From Norana najaformis (Eukaryota; Annelida; Clitellata; Crassiclitellata; Hormogastridae), in assembly GCA_964023275.1 (NCBI GenBank), contig OZ029914.1, positions 40,961,924-41,025,923 on the forward strand: 64,000 nucleotides of DNA. The letters run 5' to 3'. A program made the position numbers and the translations under genes. The stretch's first letter is position 1. Each line of letters starts with the position of its first letter. Positions 61,321 to 64,000 of this stretch are shown here, piece after piece. The notes under the pieces were generated by a model, which had not been told where the DNA came from, did no database searches, and saw nothing but the letters and a program-made list of their open reading frames with translations.

Positions 61321-62160
61321 GTATCCAAATACACTGATGCAGACAATAACTAAAAACTCGCGACTGCATCAAAAATATCAATGAGTTTTGCTTGTAAATC
61401 TCTCAGCAAACTGCGTCTTGTGCAACAGCACAAATTTATTTGAAAAGCTATTTTGTTTATAGTCAATTAGGGAGTTTACAGATTCTTGTTATGATAAATA
61501 ACTAATTATCTACAGTATTACAGTATTTCTTATTAGGTTTATGACTTTTCTCGCTGAAGAAATTATGTTAACGGTGAATGCGAATTTTACTTACATTCCA
61601 AAGTTAATTACAACTACCAGCTTGTAACATCTCCTTAAAACATCCAATCAGCTCCCAAATTTTTTATGCCATTTTCTTAACACAAAAAACAGCACAGATG
61701 GGTAAGATTTCCAAGTTTCCAACTTTCACTTTTAAGCACCACCCTAGTGATGATGCAAAAAATGTCACTGCAACCAACATTCAATTTAGTTGTAGGATTA
61801 AAATCTTATTTACATTGCTGCATTCTATTTAGAAAATTAGTTAGATGTGTTGACAAACGATATACAAGCCACAATAATACACGCTAACAAAATAAATATA
61901 AATGTACAAATGCAGGTAGTAGCATCAAAATAAGTGGTAAGCTATACCTGTTCGTGTGATGTTGTTGCATTACGCAGGGATAAGCCAGGTGGATTAAGTG
62001 GATGGAAGCCTTAGTAATATAACACCAGAACATTGCATCTACGCTGTGCAGCTCCACAGAGATCGGGTTGCACTCGTGATAAATCAATAGGTACTCATTA
62101 TATCGACTTTATCCAATTAACACTCGAATATTAATCAGTGAGTAATTTAATTTTAATCAA
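61321..62160 (+). other. no gene seen
   Basis: AT-rich unique sequence after the transposon relic. Confidence 0.5.
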
Positions 62161-62164
62161 AATT

Positions 62165-62840
62165 GAAGAGACTTGTTCTGCTTCAAAAACGAGTTGTCCG
62201 CGTAATCTTAGGTAGATCTCCTTATTCTTCTTCGTAAAAGAATTTTCATGACCTTGATATTTTGAAACTTGCTCAGATAAACAAATTACAGATTGGTGAA
62301 TTTATGTATAGGTTCGCACATAACTTTATTCCTTATGCCTTCGCTGGTTATTTTTCATCCAATTTTGAGTACCACACTTATAATACCAGATCAAAGGATA
62401 ATTATCATACATGTTATGCACGTACAAACACTCGTTTATTTTCTATTAAATGCGCTGGTCCTTCTTTATGGAACAATTTATCTCATGACATTCGTACTCT
62501 GCCCAATATTAAATTATTTAAACATCATATACGCGCATATTTGAATGAACTAAATAAGTGAATTCATGCGAATTACTTCATTCTGTTAGTTAGGTTTTTT
62601 CGGTTCTTGTTACAAAGGTTCTGTTTGCTCAAGTCCAGTTGGACTATAGGCCTGTTAAGTCATTTCTGTTTTGTCATTTCAAATAGCATTCTATATGATG
62701 CAGTCGTCCCTAATAAGCGGAACATGGTTCCTTCTAGGATTGCCTGTTGCATCCCACATGAATTTTTTTAAATGTAATCTGTTGTATACTGCTGTCTTTT
62801 TATGAATAAATAAAATGAAAATGATGAATGAAATGAAAGA
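62165..62840 (+). mobile_element. LINE 3' end (CR1-like), short
   Basis: Encodes 'LLQKRVVRVILG', 'LAQINKLQIGEFMYRFAHNF', 'YNTRSKDNYH' and 'GPSLWNNLSHDIRTLPNIK', the C-terminus of a CR1/Rex-like ORF2, with stop near 62559. A 3' UTR and a 'TGAATAAATAAAATGAAAAT' tail follow. 5'-truncated, one early frame break. Confidence 0.75.
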
Positions 62841-63204
62841 GGAGAGTTGCATGTAAACACCGAACATGGCTGCCTTGGTGAAATTCCTTTTATTCAAGAA
62901 CGTTTGGCCGGATTCATCCAATCCGCACCCTTTCCAATTCTCTCGACCAAAGGACGACCCGCAACTGATCTCTGTCTCAGTCCCTCTCTGGATTCCTGTA
63001 TACCGAATTTGGTTTCAATTAATTTGTAAGAATACAGTTTGTTACTGTAAATTGTTATTGGGCAAAAGAGGCGACAACTCACAAAATACACATCTTCAGT
63101 TTAATCAAATGAAGGCAATAGTAGACCAACAGCAACTTTTAAAAATATGATTTCACGTTAGGTAGCTATTTCTAATTAGTGTTATTTAGCTACGTTTATT
63201 CATT

Positions 63205-63850
63205 CAACTATTTCTAATAGTTAGGATAAATCTATGAAAGATGACCTTCTTTTGTCAATCATCATGCAATAGCGTTAAAGTCACAGCCTTGGAAACGTCC
63301 TTTGCGTCTTTTGAAATCTCTAAAATGAGTAGATGCGTTTTGATTCAAAGTCTACAATTTATTTGGCGTTTGACCATCAGACTGATATTTCCCAGTAGCT
63401 TGATCCGGGTTCATACTGATAAAGGAAACTTGAAGGCGGCGTTCCTGGCTTGGCTTGAAGTTCGCAGATGCATGAAGTTCCGTTGACCGTTTGTTTGCGC
63501 AGACAAAAAGCTGTGCATTGGTTATTCTGAGTGCAAGAATTCGAGCACTTCAGGACGCTGCATTCGCTGTTAGTTAGATTCTGTAGAACAGCTCCACATG
63601 CGCACATGTCTGAAGCAACTTTCTTGAACTGGACCCACTTATAATCAACTCTGACTTTGCGCTGCAGCTCTTTAATTCAACAGTTACAGAACCTCTCAGG
63701 TTAATCAACTTAAATACTTACTGACACGATTAAATCACACTTAATGGTATACATTATTTATCCTACGTTACAGGAATTCGACCAAGCCACCTGTTTCTCT
63801 AGAAAGAACATTAGCTTAGGCTTATTTGCTGCATGCACCCGTGTTGATAA
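63205..63850 (-). repeat. inverted copy of 35905-36540
   Basis: Reverse-complement of the 3' part of the FAMeT-PAN gene, including intron and 3' flank. Confidence 0.82.
63377..63654 (-). CDS. PAN-like terminal exon of a second FAMeT-PAN gene (partial)
   Basis: Near-identical to 36106-36407 on the other strand: 'VDYKWVQFKKVASDMCACG', 'NLTNSECSVLKCSNSC', 'TQNNQCTAFCLRKQ' and 'CICELQAKPGTPPSS'. One extra base near 63380 changes the end to 'WEISV' and TGA, ten codons earlier than the paralogue. Its upstream codon is AAA where the plus-strand copy has TAA, so the exon may begin further 5' (CTGCAG). The rest of this gene, expected to include FAMeT exons, lies beyond the right edge of the window. 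Confidence 0.72.
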
Positions 63851-64000
63851 CCTTCCAAAGTCGTGTAGACGATAAATCTAAACTACCGTATAAAATATGA
63901 TTATTTTACTATTTTATAGATAATTAGTTATATAAAAGAACAAATATTAAAGAAATTGCTTACTCATAATAACACCTTATATCTGTAACGATTCAACATA

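Overview
This window looks like nuclear DNA from an invertebrate metazoan. It is AT-rich, and its genes are split into short exons with GT/AG borders. It carries LINE, SINE and DNA-transposon debris, many simple repeats and one 33-base N gap. The mix of SUEL-type lectin, Ig, farnesoic-acid-methyltransferase-like (FAMeT; Pfam Methyltransf_FA) and PAN-like modules, a receptor guanylyl cyclase and a rhodopsin-type GPCR suits a marine invertebrate. I cannot name the phylum. No gene is tagged by a known name, so gene symbols are left empty. All exon borders were read by eye and checked by splice phase and by paralogue comparison.

0-31 kb: debris of a tandemly duplicated receptor family. SUEL lectin domains are split over two exons (143/2245, 4497/6154, and a half-domain at 27502). 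Two Ig exons lie at 17.56 and 18.28 kb, and two paralogous transmembrane exons at 12.59 and 21.08 kb. Two paralogous cytoplasmic-tail exons follow at 14.10 kb (broken) and 22.45 kb (intact, with a YDEI motif). Module borders are all phase 1, so the parts can be joined as lectin-Ig-Ig-TM-tail. Segmental duplications (3.86-7.39 kb with 26.88-30.75 kb; 12.14-14.95 kb with 20.70-23.27 kb) explain the repetition. A degenerate LINE (7.7-8.3 kb) and a DNA-transposon relic (10-11.8 kb) lie between.

30.7-36.5 kb: a truncated LINE on the minus strand, then an orphan FAMeT exon with two nonsense codons. Next is a compact four-exon gene for a secreted FAMeT + PAN-like protein of about 277 residues. Its last exon has an inverted copy at the right edge of the window (63.2-63.9 kb).

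41-54 kb: the most interesting locus. A FAMeT ectodomain (two exons) joins in phase to a transmembrane exon and a juxtamembrane exon. Downstream, in the same orientation, are the kinase-homology domain, the dimerisation helix and a stub of cyclase domain. I read this as one receptor guanylyl cyclase with an unusual FAMeT ectodomain and a probably dead, truncated cyclase. Its introns hold a Cys-less CHCHD2-like retrocopy (minus), a complete-looking 2.5-kb DNA transposon with an intact 567-residue ORF and CACTG termini, and a 5'-truncated LINE.

54-64 kb: degenerate 20-bp-periodic repeats, a two-exon rhodopsin-type GPCR (minus) with a frameshift exactly at its ERY motif, a second DNA-transposon relic, a LINE 3' end, and the inverted PAN-like exon.
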